Assembly (NCBI RefSeq): GCF_014648415.1
Contig: NZ_BMRB01000002.1
Coordinates: 951,260 to 1,015,259, forward strand
Direction: 5' to 3'
DNA length: 64,000 bases
From: Actinokineospora fastidiosa
Lineage (GTDB): Bacteria > Actinomycetota > Actinomycetes > Mycobacteriales > Pseudonocardiaceae
Position numbers and translations under genes: made by a program. Below, in pieces: positions 47,201 through 55,570 of the stretch; the first letter of the stretch is position 1; the number at the start of each line of letters is the position of its first letter. Under the pieces are notes generated by a model that made no database searches, was not told the origin of the DNA, and was given only the letters and a program-made list of their open reading frames with translations.

Positions 47201-48802
47201 ATGGCAGACCACCCCGGAGAAGTCGCAGTAACGATCAACGACGAGCGGCTGTCCGAGGAGGCGGCCCCTCTCGTCGGCCAACTCGTCGCGGACAGGGCGG
47301 CGTCGCGGCTCACCTCGCAGGACCACACGCTGTGGGGCGAGGCCGCCGAGGCCGTGGCGGCCATCCGGCTGTCCTGGACCACGCTGCACGAGACCTCGCG
47401 GCCGCTGCTGGCCGAGATCGACGCCCTCCGCGCGGAGCTGCGCGCGGAGGGCGTCGATCGGGTCGTGTTGGCGGGCATGGGCGGCTCGTCGCTCGCCCCC
47501 GAGGTCATCACCGCCACCGCGGGCGTGCCGCTGATCGTCCTGGACACCACCGACCCCGGCCAGGTCGCCGACGCGCTCGCGGGCGACCTGGACCGCACGG
47601 TCGTGGTGGTGTCGTCGAAGTCGGGCTCCACCGTGGAGACCGACAGCCACCGGCGGATCTTCGCCGCCGCGTTCGAGGCCGAGGGCATCGACGCGGGCTC
47701 GCGGATCGTCGTCGTCACCGACCCGGGCTCGCCGCTGGAGGACCTGGCGGCGGGCTACCGGCGGGTCTTCCAGGCCGACCCGAACGTGGGCGGGCGCTAC
47801 TCGGCGCTGACCGCGTTCGGTTTGGTGCCCTCCGGCCTGGCGGGCGCCGACGTCGCCGCGCTGCTGGACGAGGCCGCCGCGACGGCCAGGACGCTGTCGC
47901 AGGACAGCGCCGACAACCCGGCGGTGCTGCTGGCCGCCGCGCTGTCGGCGGCGCACGCGCGGGGCGCGGAGAAGGTGGTGCTGGCCGACACCGGCTCCGG
48001 GATCACCGGGTTCGGCGACTGGGCCGAACAGCTGGTGGCCGAGTCCACCGGCAAGGAGGGCACCGGCCTGCTGCCCGTCGTCGTGGAGGGTCCGGAGGCC
48101 CCCGGGTTCGCCGACGCGGGCGAGGACGCCACCGCCGTGGCCATCGGGCCGGGCGGGGCGGTGTCCACTTCGGGCAGTCTCGGCGGGATGTTCCTGCTGT
48201 GGGAGTACGCCACCGCGCTCGCGGGCAGGCTGCTGGGCATCAACCCGTTCGACCAGCCCGACGTCGAGGCGGCGAAGAAGGCGGCCCGCGCGCTGCTGGA
48301 CAACCCGACCGAGCAGGCCGGGTCCGGCCAGTCCTTCCTGGACGGGCCGATCGAGGTGCACGGCGCCCCGGACGGCGTGACGACGCTGGTGGAGGCGCTG
48401 CAGGTGCTCACCGGGTCCGCGCCGGAGTTCGGCTACATCGCCGTGCAGGCGTACCTGGACCGCATCGCCGACGCCTCCGCGGCCGTGCTGCGCCCCGAGC
48501 TGGCCCGCAAGACCGGGCTGCAGACCACCTTCGGGTGGGGGCCGCGGTTCCTGCACTCGACCGGCCAGTACCACAAGGGCGGCCACCAGAACGGCGTGTT
48601 CCTGCAGATCACCGGCTACCCGGAGACCGACATCGACGTGCCGGACCGGCCGTACAGCCTGGGCGTGCTCCAGCTCGCGCAGGCCGTCGGCGACGGCCAG
48701 GTGCTGTCCGGGCTGGACCGGCCGGTGCTGCGCCTGCACCTGACCGACCGCGCCGCGGGCCTTGCCCACCTGGTGCACACCCTCGCCGAGGTGTCGAGGT
48801 GA
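47201..48802 (+). CDS. pgi: Glucose-6-phosphate isomerase
   Basis: Interconverts glucose-6-P and fructose-6-P, linking glycolysis to this operon. The 533-residue protein has a compact SIS-type core: VLAGMGGSSLAPEVI, VVVSSKSGSTVETDS (sugar-phosphate loop), LQTTFGWGPRFLHSTGQYHKGG. It belongs to the short/divergent Pgi type often found in actinobacterial zwf operons. The ATG at 47201 is 13 bp from GAGGAGAGG, rather far; a slightly earlier non-ATG start cannot be excluded. From memory M. tuberculosis lacks pgi at this place. Confidence 0.92.
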   Translation: MADHPGEVAVTINDERLSEEAAPLVGQLVADRAASRLTSQDHTLWGEAAEAVAAIRLSWTTLHETSRPLLAEIDALRAELRAEGVDRVVLAGMGGSSLAPEVITATAGVPLIVLDTTDPGQVADALAGDLDRTVVVVSSKSGSTVETDSHRRIFAAAFEAEGIDAGSRIVVVTDPGSPLEDLAAGYRRVFQADPNVGGRYSALTAFGLVPSGLAGADVAALLDEAAATARTLSQDSADNPAVLLAAALSAAHARGAEKVVLADTGSGITGFGDWAEQLVAESTGKEGTGLLPVVVEGPEAPGFADAGEDATAVAIGPGGAVSTSGSLGGMFLLWEYATALAGRLLGINPFDQPDVEAAKKAARALLDNPTEQAGSGQSFLDGPIEVHGAPDGVTTLVEALQVLTGSAPEFGYIAVQAYLDRIADASAAVLRPELARKTGLQTTFGWGPRFLHSTGQYHKGGHQNGVFLQITGYPETDIDVPDRPYSLGVLQLAQAVGDGQVLSGLDRPVLRLHLTDRAAGLAHLVHTLAEVSR

Positions 48803-50331
48803 CCCGCATGTGGACGAACCCCCTGCGCGACGAGCGGGACAAGCGGTTGCCGAGGATCGCCGGGCCGTGCGGCCTGGTGATCTTCGGGGTGACCGGCGAC
48901 CTCTCGCGCAAGAAGCTGATGCCCGCGATCTACGACCTGGCCAACCGCGGCCTGCTGCCGCCGGGCTTCTCGCTGGTCGGCTTCGCCCGCAGGGACTGGG
49001 CCGACCAGGACTTCGGGCAGGTCGTCTACGAGGCGGTCCGCAAGCACGCGCGCACCCCGTTCCGGGAGGCGGTGTGGGACCGGCTGGCCGAGGGCTTCCG
49101 GTTCGTCGCGGGCAGCTTCGACGACGACGACTCCTTCGACCGGCTGGCCAAGACCGTCAGCGACCTCGACGAGGCGCGCGGGACCAGCGGCAACCACGCG
49201 TTCTACCTGTCGATCCCGCCGGGGGCGTTCCCGGTGGTCACCAAGCAGCTCGCGCGCTGCGGGCTGGCCGAGCCCACCTCGCAGGACGAGTGGCGCCGGG
49301 TGGTCATCGAGAAGCCGTTCGGGCACGACCTGGCCAGCGCCAAGCAGCTCAACGACATCGTCAACGACGTCTTCCCCGAGGAGTCGGTGTTCCGCATCGA
49401 CCACTACCTCGGCAAGGAGACGGTGCAGAACCTGTTGGCGCTGCGCTTCGCCAACCAGCTGTTCGAGCCGATCTGGAACTCGCACTACGTCGACCACGTG
49501 CAGATCACCATGGCCGAGGACATCGGCCTCGGCGGGCGCGCGGGCTACTACGACGGCATCGGCGCCGCCCGCGACGTCATCCAGAACCACCTGCTGCAGC
49601 TGCTGGCGCTGACGGCGATGGAGGAGCCGGTCTCGTTCAGCCCGTCGGCGCTGCGCACCGAGAAGATCAAGGTGCTGGAGGCGACCCGGGCCACCGGCCC
49701 GTTCGCCGAGACCACCGCGCGCGGGCAGTACGCGGGCGGCTGGCAGGGCGGGCAGAAGGTGCCCGGCCTGCTGCAGGAGGAGGGCTTCGCCAAGGACTCC
49801 ACCACCGAGACCTACGCCGCGATCACCCTGGAGGTGAACACCCGGCGCTGGGCGGGCGTGCCGTTCTACCTGCGCACGGGCAAGCGGCTGGGGCGGCGGG
49901 TCACCGAGATCGCGGTCGTGTTCAAGCGCGCCCCGCACCTGCCGTTCGACCAGACCTCCACCGAGGAGCTGGGGCAGAACGCCCTGGTGGTGCGGGTGCA
50001 GCCGGACGAGGGCGTGACGCTGCGGTTCGGCTCCAAGGTGCCCGGCAGCACCATGGAGGTCCGCGACGTGTCGATGGACTTCAGCTACGGCCACTCGTTC
50101 ACCGAGTCCTCCCCGGAGGCCTACGAGCGGCTGATCCTCGACGTGCTGCTCGGCGAGCCCTCGCTGTTCCCGGTGAACAAGGAGGTCGAGCTGAGCTGGG
50201 AGATCCTGGAGCCGGTGCTCAAGTACTGGCAGACCGCGGGCAAGCCGGAGGACTACCCGGCAGGCACGTGGGGCCCGCCGTCGGCGGATCAGATGTTGGC
50301 GCGTACCGGCAGGCACTGGAGGCGGCCGTGA
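48799..50331 (+). CDS. zwf: Glucose-6-phosphate 1-dehydrogenase
   Basis: First step of the oxidative pentose-phosphate pathway, giving NADPH. The 510-residue chain has the Rossmann motif IFGVTGDLSRKKLMPA, the active site RIDHYLGKETVQN and EKPFGHDLASAK. The GTG at 48799 overlaps the pgi stop (GTGA); the ATG at 48808 (GAGGTG 6 bp upstream) is an equally reasonable start, 3 codons shorter. Coupled by GTGA to opcA, its usual partner. Confidence 0.97.
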   Translation: MTRMWTNPLRDERDKRLPRIAGPCGLVIFGVTGDLSRKKLMPAIYDLANRGLLPPGFSLVGFARRDWADQDFGQVVYEAVRKHARTPFREAVWDRLAEGFRFVAGSFDDDDSFDRLAKTVSDLDEARGTSGNHAFYLSIPPGAFPVVTKQLARCGLAEPTSQDEWRRVVIEKPFGHDLASAKQLNDIVNDVFPEESVFRIDHYLGKETVQNLLALRFANQLFEPIWNSHYVDHVQITMAEDIGLGGRAGYYDGIGAARDVIQNHLLQLLALTAMEEPVSFSPSALRTEKIKVLEATRATGPFAETTARGQYAGGWQGGQKVPGLLQEEGFAKDSTTETYAAITLEVNTRRWAGVPFYLRTGKRLGRRVTEIAVVFKRAPHLPFDQTSTEELGQNALVVRVQPDEGVTLRFGSKVPGSTMEVRDVSMDFSYGHSFTESSPEAYERLILDVLLGEPSLFPVNKEVELSWEILEPVLKYWQTAGKPEDYPAGTWGPPSADQMLARTGRHWRRP

Positions 50332-51494
50332 TCATCGACCTGCCCTCGACGACAACGTCGCAGGTCAACTCCAAACTCGTCCAGGTCCGCGAGCAGGGCG
50401 GGGCGAACACCCTCGGCCGCGTGCTCACCCTGGTCATCGTCACCGACGACGGCGAGCGCACCGAGGACGCCATCGACGCTGCCAACGACGCCAGCCGCGA
50501 GCACCCGTGCCGGGTGATCGTGGTGGCGCGCGGGGCGAAGAAGGCAGCGGCGCGGCTGGACGCGCAGATCCGCGTCGGCGGCGACGCGGGCGCCAGCGAG
50601 GTCATCGTGCTGCGGCTCTACGGCGCGCTGGCCGACGAGGGCGCGTCCTGCGTCATCCCGCTGCTGCTGCCGGACGCCCCGGTGGTGGCGTGGTGGCCGT
50701 CCGAGGCGCCCGCCCGGCCCGCCGAGGACCCGATCGGGCGGCTGGCGACGCGGCGGATCACCGACTCGGCCGCGGAGAAGAACCCGATCAAGGCGCTGGA
50801 GGTGCGGCAGCGGAACTACACCGCGGGCGACACCGACCTGGCGTGGACCCGGCTGACGCTGTGGCGGGCGGTCCTGGCCGCTGCGCTGGACCTGCCGCCG
50901 TACGAGCGGGTGTCGTCGGCGACGGTCACCGGCGAGGGCGACTCGCCGTCGACGGACCTGCTGGCCGCGTGGCTGGCCTCGCGGCTGCGGGTGCCGGTGC
51001 GGCGCGTGCGCTCGACCACCGGGCAGGGCATCTGCGCGGTGGCGCTGGAGCGCCGGTCCGGGCTGGTGGAGCTGGAGCGCCCGGACGGCAAGGTCGGCAC
51101 CCTGGTCCAGCCGGGCCAGCCCGCGCGCCGGGTGGCCCTGCAGCGCCGGGAGATCCGCGACTGCCTCGCCGAGGAGCTGCGGCGGCTCGACCCCGACGAG
51201 ATCTACGAGAACACGCTCAAGGCGCTGCCGAAGATCGAGCGCACCCGCAGCGCGCCCAAGCCGAAGGTCAAGCCCGCGCAGCCGAAGCCGGAGGAGAGCC
51301 CGAAGCCGTCGGCGCGCCGGGCCAAGGCCGTCGCCGCGGCCCGCCCCGGCCCGGCGGAGAAGGCCGAGCACCCCGGGACCGCGCCGAAGAGCCCGCCCGC
51401 CAAGGCGGCCAAGGCGAAGGCGTCCGGCAAGGCGAAGTCGGGCCGGGCGAAGAAGGACGACCAGGTGGACTCGGCCGCCGGGACCCCGTCATGA
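50328..51494 (+). CDS. opcA: OpcA, G6PDH assembly/activator protein, with Lys/Ala/Pro-rich tail
   Basis: OpcA proteins bind and activate glucose-6-phosphate dehydrogenase. Residues 1-304 match the usual full length (VREQGGANTLGRVLTLVIVT, LLLPDAPVVAWWPSEAP, DSAAEKNPIKALEVRQRNYTAGDTDLAWTRLT). The protein then continues for about 84 residues with a low-complexity basic tail (repeats such as KPKVKPAQPKPEE and PAKAAKAKASGKAKSGRAKK), resembling the tails of actinomycete histone-like proteins. Start and stop are coupled to zwf (GTGA) and pgl (ATGA). Confidence 0.94.
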   Translation: MIIDLPSTTTSQVNSKLVQVREQGGANTLGRVLTLVIVTDDGERTEDAIDAANDASREHPCRVIVVARGAKKAAARLDAQIRVGGDAGASEVIVLRLYGALADEGASCVIPLLLPDAPVVAWWPSEAPARPAEDPIGRLATRRITDSAAEKNPIKALEVRQRNYTAGDTDLAWTRLTLWRAVLAAALDLPPYERVSSATVTGEGDSPSTDLLAAWLASRLRVPVRRVRSTTGQGICAVALERRSGLVELERPDGKVGTLVQPGQPARRVALQRREIRDCLAEELRRLDPDEIYENTLKALPKIERTRSAPKPKVKPAQPKPEESPKPSARRAKAVAAARPGPAEKAEHPGTAPKSPPAKAAKAKASGKAKSGRAKKDDQVDSAAGTPS

Positions 51495-52231
51495 GCCACC
51501 AGGTCGTCGTGCACCGCTCGCCCGAGCTGCTGGCCGCCGCGACGGCGGCCCGGCTGATCACACGGCTGGTGGACGTGCAGAGCGCCTGCGGGTCGGCGTC
51601 GCTGGTGCTGACCGGCGGCCGCACGGGCATCGCGGTGCTGGAGCAGGTGCGCGCCTCGGCGGCGTGCGGGGCCGTCGACTGGTCGGCGGTGGACGTCTTC
51701 TGGGGCGACGAGCGCTTCCTGCCCGCCGGGGACCCCGAGCGCAACGAGACGCAGGCGCGGGCGGCCCTGCTGGACCACGTGCCGGTCGACCCGGCCCGCG
51801 TGCACCCGATGGCCCCGTCCGACGGCGACCTCGGCGACGACCCGGACGCGGCCGCCGCGGCGTACGCCTCCCTCGTCGCCGACCGCCTGGCCTTCGACAT
51901 CCTGCTGCTGGGCGTCGGCGAGGAGGGGCACACGCTGTCGGTGTTCCCCACCTCCCCCGCCGTCTACGAGACCGAGCGCCCGGTGGTGGCCGTCCGCGAC
52001 TGCCCCAAGCCGCCGCCGACCCGGGTCAGCCTGACCCTGGCCGCCGCGCGCGAGGCGACGGAGGTCTGGCTGATGACGACGGGCGCGAACAAGGCCGAGG
52101 CCGTGGCGATGGCGCTGTCCGGCGCCGACGAGGTGCAGCTGCCGGCCGCAGGCGCCCGCGGCCGGGAGCGCACGCTCTGGCTGGTCGACACCGCCGCCGC
52201 GGCGAAGGTGCCCGCTCCCCCAGCCGCCTGA
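51491..52231 (+). CDS. pgl: 6-phosphogluconolactonase
   Basis: Hydrolyses 6-phosphogluconolactone to 6-phosphogluconate. The 246-residue DevB-type protein has VLTGGRTGIAVLEQV, WGDERFLPAGDPERNETQAR and LLLGVGEEGHTLSVFP, all family signatures. ATG overlaps the opcA stop. Last gene of the operon; an 18-bp stem terminator starts 7 bp after the stop. Confidence 0.96.
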   Translation: MSHQVVVHRSPELLAAATAARLITRLVDVQSACGSASLVLTGGRTGIAVLEQVRASAACGAVDWSAVDVFWGDERFLPAGDPERNETQARAALLDHVPVDPARVHPMAPSDGDLGDDPDAAAAAYASLVADRLAFDILLLGVGEEGHTLSVFPTSPAVYETERPVVAVRDCPKPPPTRVSLTLAAAREATEVWLMTTGANKAEAVAMALSGADEVQLPAAGARGRERTLWLVDTAAAAKVPAPPAA

Positions 52232-52238
52232 CCCCCGA

Positions 52239-52282
52239 ACGCCGACGCGCCGTGCCGCTCCCGTGGCACGGCGCGTCGGCGT
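52239..52282 (+). terminator. 18-bp stem terminator of the pentose-phosphate operon
   Basis: GCCGACGCGCCGTGCC (52241-52256) pairs with GGCACGGCGCGTCGGC (52265-52280), and AC/GT adds two pairs (52239-52240 with 52281-52282). The loop is 8 nt. This is the strongest terminator in the window. Confidence 0.9.
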
Positions 52283-52357
52283 CTCGGGCGCCGACCAGTT
52301 TCGGCCGCGCGCGGTGTCCATCCTTGTGTGAGGGATTACCGGAGAGAGGGAGCCGAG

Positions 52358-53374
52358 ATGCTCGCCGCCGATCTGCTGGCGCTGGCACGGCGGGGTGACG
52401 GCGAGGCGTTCCGCCTGCTCGTCGAGCCGTACCGGCGGGAACTGCAGGTGCACTGCTACCGCATCCTGGGGTCCGTGCAGGACGCCGAGGACCTGCTGCA
52501 GGACACGCTGCTCGCGGCCTGGCGCGGGATCGCCGGGTACGAGGGACGCGCCTCGGTGCGGACCTGGCTCTACCGCATCGCGACCAACCGCTGTCTGAAC
52601 GCGCTGCGCGCGGACACCCGCCGTCCGCGGGTCTACTCGGCCGAGTCGGAGTTCACGTTGCCCGAGCCCACGCACCGGCGAGCGGAGCCCAGCTGGCTCG
52701 AGCCCTACCCCGACGCGCTGCTCGACGAGCTCGCCGACGACGTGCCGGGGCCGGAGGCGCGCTACGAGATGAGGGAGTCGGTGTCGCTGGCGTTCCTGGC
52801 CGCGCTGCAGGAGCTGCCGCCCAGGCAGCGGGCCGTCCTCGTGCTGCGGGACGTGCTCGGCTTCCGGGCGGCCGAGGTGGCCGCGATCCTCGACGTGACC
52901 GAGAACGCGGTGACCGGCGCGCTGAAGCGCGCCCGGGCCGCGATGGCGGTCCCGGACCGGGAGAGCGCGCCGCTGCCCGACTCGCCCCGGGAGCGCCGCG
53001 TCGTCGACGACTTCGCCCGCGCGTTCCAGGCCGGGGACGTCGACGCGGTCGTGGCCATGCTCACCGACGACGCGTGGCTGACGATGCCGCCCCTTCCGCT
53101 GGAGTACCGCGGCCTGGAGGACGTCCGGCACTTCCTGGCCACGGTCGCGCTCCGCGAGGGCAACGACCACGTGCTGGTCCCGACGCGGGCGAACGGCCAA
53201 CCGGCCTTCGGCTGCTACCTGCGCGACCCGAGGACCCCGATCCTGCACGCGCACGGGGTGCTCGTGCTGACCCTGTCCGGCGACCGGATCTGCGCGGTGA
53301 CCCGGTTCGTGGACAACGCGCTGCTGGCGGCGTTCGGCCTGCCCAGGACGCTGCGGCCGCGGGACGACCGATGA
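52358..53374 (+). CDS. ECF sigma factor with SnoaL-like C-terminal domain (SigG-like)
   Basis: A 338-residue sigma-70 family protein. Region 2 is FRLLVEPYRRELQVHCYRILGSVQDAEDLLQDTLLAAW (about 20-57), region 4 LQELPPRQRAVLVLRDVLGFRAAEVAAILDVTENAVTGALKRAR (about 155-200), and residues 220-330 form a SnoaL/NTF2-like domain that in such sigma factors replaces a separate anti-sigma. The ATG at 52358 is chosen because GAGGGAG ends 5 bp upstream; a GTG at 52328 is in frame. Its stop overlaps the MFS gene (ATGA), so it probably controls that operon. Confidence 0.93.
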   Translation: MLAADLLALARRGDGEAFRLLVEPYRRELQVHCYRILGSVQDAEDLLQDTLLAAWRGIAGYEGRASVRTWLYRIATNRCLNALRADTRRPRVYSAESEFTLPEPTHRRAEPSWLEPYPDALLDELADDVPGPEARYEMRESVSLAFLAALQELPPRQRAVLVLRDVLGFRAAEVAAILDVTENAVTGALKRARAAMAVPDRESAPLPDSPRERRVVDDFARAFQAGDVDAVVAMLTDDAWLTMPPLPLEYRGLEDVRHFLATVALREGNDHVLVPTRANGQPAFGCYLRDPRTPILHAHGVLVLTLSGDRICAVTRFVDNALLAAFGLPRTLRPRDDR

Positions 53375-54777
53375 CGCCCAAGCAGGCGTGGGCGCTGGGC
53401 CTGGCGTCGCTGGCGTCGTTCATGATGGCCCTGGACAGCCTGGTCGTCACGACGACGCTGAGCACGATCCGGCAGGACCTGGCGGCGTCCGTCGAGGAGC
53501 TGGAGTGGACGGTCAACTCCTACAACCTGACGTTCGCGGTGCTGCTGCTGACCGGGGCTGCGCTGGGCGACCGGTTCGGCCGCCGCCGGATGTTCGTCGT
53601 CGGGCTGGCGGTGTTCACCGTGGCGTCGGTGGCGTGCGCGCTGTCGCCGTCGATCGGCACGCTGATCGCGGCGCGGGCCCTGCAGGGCGCGGGCGCCGCG
53701 CTGGTGCTTCCGTTGTCGCTCACGCTGATCAGCGCGCTGTTCCCGCCGCAGCAGCGCGGGAAGGCGATGGGGCTGTACCTGGGCATCACCGGGCTGGCGA
53801 CGTTCAGCGGGCCGTTCATCGGCGGGGCCATCGCCGAGGGGCTGGCCTGGCAGTGGATCTTCTGGCTGAACCTGCCGGTCGGCGTGCTCGCGATCCTGCT
53901 GACCCTGCGGCGCGTGGACGAGAGCGTCGGGCCGAACAACCGGCTCGACCTCGGCGGTGTCGCGCTCGTCACGGTCGGCGCGTTCGGTGTCGTCTGGGGA
54001 CTGGTGCGCGGCAACGCGGCGGGTTGGGGCAGCGCGGAGGTGCTGGGCGCGCTCGTGCTCGGCGTCGTGCTGCTGGTCGCGTTCGTGCGCTGGGAGCAGC
54101 GCGCGGAGGCGCCGATGCTGCCGATGCGGTTCTTCCGGGCGCGCGCGTTCGCCACGGCCAACCCGGCGAACTTCTGCGTGTTCGCCTCGCTGTACGGGAC
54201 GCTGTTCTTCCTCGCGCAGTACTTCCAGACCGTGCTGGGGGAAGGGCCGCTCGGCGCGGGGCTGCGGCTGATGCCGTGGACGGCGACGCTGATGGTGTGC
54301 GCGCCGATCGCGGGCCGGCTGGCCGACAAGCACGGCGAGCGGACGTTCGTCGTTGTCGGTCTGCTGCTCCAGACTGTCGGCATGGGTTGGATCGCCGCGG
54401 TCGCCGACACCGACACCGGCTACCTCGCACTGCTGCCCGCGCTGGTCGTCGGCGGGGCCGGGCTGACCATGGCCATGCCCGCCGCGCAGAAGGCGGTGGT
54501 CGGGGCGGTGCGCCCGCAGGAGATCGGCCAGGCGTCAGGGGCGTTCATGACGCTGCGCATCCTCGGCGGGGTGTTCGGCGTCGCGGTCTCGGTCGCCGTC
54601 TTCGCCGGGGTCGGGGGCTACGCCTCGGCGGAGGAGTTCAGCGCGGGCTTCACCGCGGCGATGGGCGCGGTCGCGGCCCTGGCGTTCACCGGCATGCTCG
54701 CCGCGCTCGGCATGCCGCGCAGACGACCGGCGGCTTCCGCCGTGTCCGTAACCACTGGAGGGGATAGGAATGGCTGA
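53371..54777 (+). CDS. MFS drug-efflux transporter, DHA2 type
   Basis: A 468-residue membrane protein with about 14 helices. ALDSLVVTTTLSTIRQDLAASVEELEWTVNSYNLTFA is motif D1-like, GDRFGRRRMFVVG motif A and ARALQGAGAALVLPLSL motif B region, as in EmrB/QacA drug:proton antiporters. Coupled to the sigma-factor gene in front and overlapping the next gene by 8 bp. The exported compound is unknown. Confidence 0.93.
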   Translation: MTPKQAWALGLASLASFMMALDSLVVTTTLSTIRQDLAASVEELEWTVNSYNLTFAVLLLTGAALGDRFGRRRMFVVGLAVFTVASVACALSPSIGTLIAARALQGAGAALVLPLSLTLISALFPPQQRGKAMGLYLGITGLATFSGPFIGGAIAEGLAWQWIFWLNLPVGVLAILLTLRRVDESVGPNNRLDLGGVALVTVGAFGVVWGLVRGNAAGWGSAEVLGALVLGVVLLVAFVRWEQRAEAPMLPMRFFRARAFATANPANFCVFASLYGTLFFLAQYFQTVLGEGPLGAGLRLMPWTATLMVCAPIAGRLADKHGERTFVVVGLLLQTVGMGWIAAVADTDTGYLALLPALVVGGAGLTMAMPAAQKAVVGAVRPQEIGQASGAFMTLRILGGVFGVAVSVAVFAGVGGYASAEEFSAGFTAAMGAVAALAFTGMLAALGMPRRRPAASAVSVTTGGDRNG

Positions 54778-55519
54778 CTTGAAGGCACACGCCGAACGGC
54801 TCAGGGAGCTGCACCGCGGGGAGATGTTGGTGCTGCCCAACGCTTGGGACGCGGCGAGCGCGGCGACGGTGGTGGAGGCCGGGTTCCCGGTGGTCGCCAC
54901 CGCCAGCGCGGCCGTCTCGGCGATGCTCGGCCACCCCGACGGCGAGGGCGCGCCCTGGCAGGAGATGTTCGCCGCGGCCGCCCGCATCGCCCGCGCGGTG
55001 TCCGTCCCGGTCACCGTCGACGCCGAGGCCGGGTACGGCATGGGGCCGAGGGAACTGGTCGACCGCCTGCTGGAGACCGGCGCGGTCGGCTGCAACCTGG
55101 AGGACACCGACCACACCTCCGGCGGCCTCACCGACGCCCACGCCCACGCCGAGTGGCTCGCCGCCGTCCGCTCCGCCGCGGACGACGCCGGGGTGCCGAT
55201 CGTCATCAACGCGCGCGTGGACACGTTCACCGGCTCCGGCGGCATCCCGGAGCACGACCGCCTCCCCGAGGCGATCCGCCGAGGCTCGCTCTACCGCGAC
55301 GCGGGCGCCGACTGCATCTACCCGATCGGCGTGCGGGACAAGGACACCATCGCCACTTTGGTCAAGGAACTGGGCTGCCCGATCAACGGCAACGCCAGCG
55401 ACGACCTCGACCTGGCCACCCTCCGCGCGGTGGGCGTGGCCCGCGTGTCCTACGGCCCCCGGTTCTACCGCGCGGCCCTGGCGGGCTTCCTGAGCGGCAT
55501 CAAGGAGTTGCTGCCGTGA
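54770..55519 (+). CDS. Isocitrate lyase/PEP mutase family protein
   Basis: A 249-residue TIM-barrel protein of the ICL/PEPM superfamily. NAWDAASAATVVEAGFPVVATAS, VDAEAGYGMGPRELVD (Mg site) and GCNLEDTD are characteristic; the catalytic KKCGH of isocitrate lyases is absent, as in the oxaloacetate-hydrolase/phosphonopyruvate branch. GGAGGGGATAGGA precedes the ATG. Co-transcribed with the sigma factor and MFS genes. The substrate is a small 2-oxo or phosphono acid at best guess. Confidence 0.9.
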   Translation: MADLKAHAERLRELHRGEMLVLPNAWDAASAATVVEAGFPVVATASAAVSAMLGHPDGEGAPWQEMFAAAARIARAVSVPVTVDAEAGYGMGPRELVDRLLETGAVGCNLEDTDHTSGGLTDAHAHAEWLAAVRSAADDAGVPIVINARVDTFTGSGGIPEHDRLPEAIRRGSLYRDAGADCIYPIGVRDKDTIATLVKELGCPINGNASDDLDLATLRAVGVARVSYGPRFYRAALAGFLSGIKELLP

Positions 55520-55532
55520 GCTAGGCGTGGTC

Positions 55533-55564
55533 AGCCGGGCCGCCGCCTGTGCGGCGGCCCGGCT
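55533..55564. terminator. Bidirectional terminator between convergent genes
   Basis: AGCCGGGCCGCCGC (55533-55546), loop CTGT, GCGGCGGCCCGGCT (55551-55564): 14-bp perfect stem placed between two stop codons (55519 and 55571). Confidence 0.85.
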
Positions 55565-55570
55565 GCCGCG

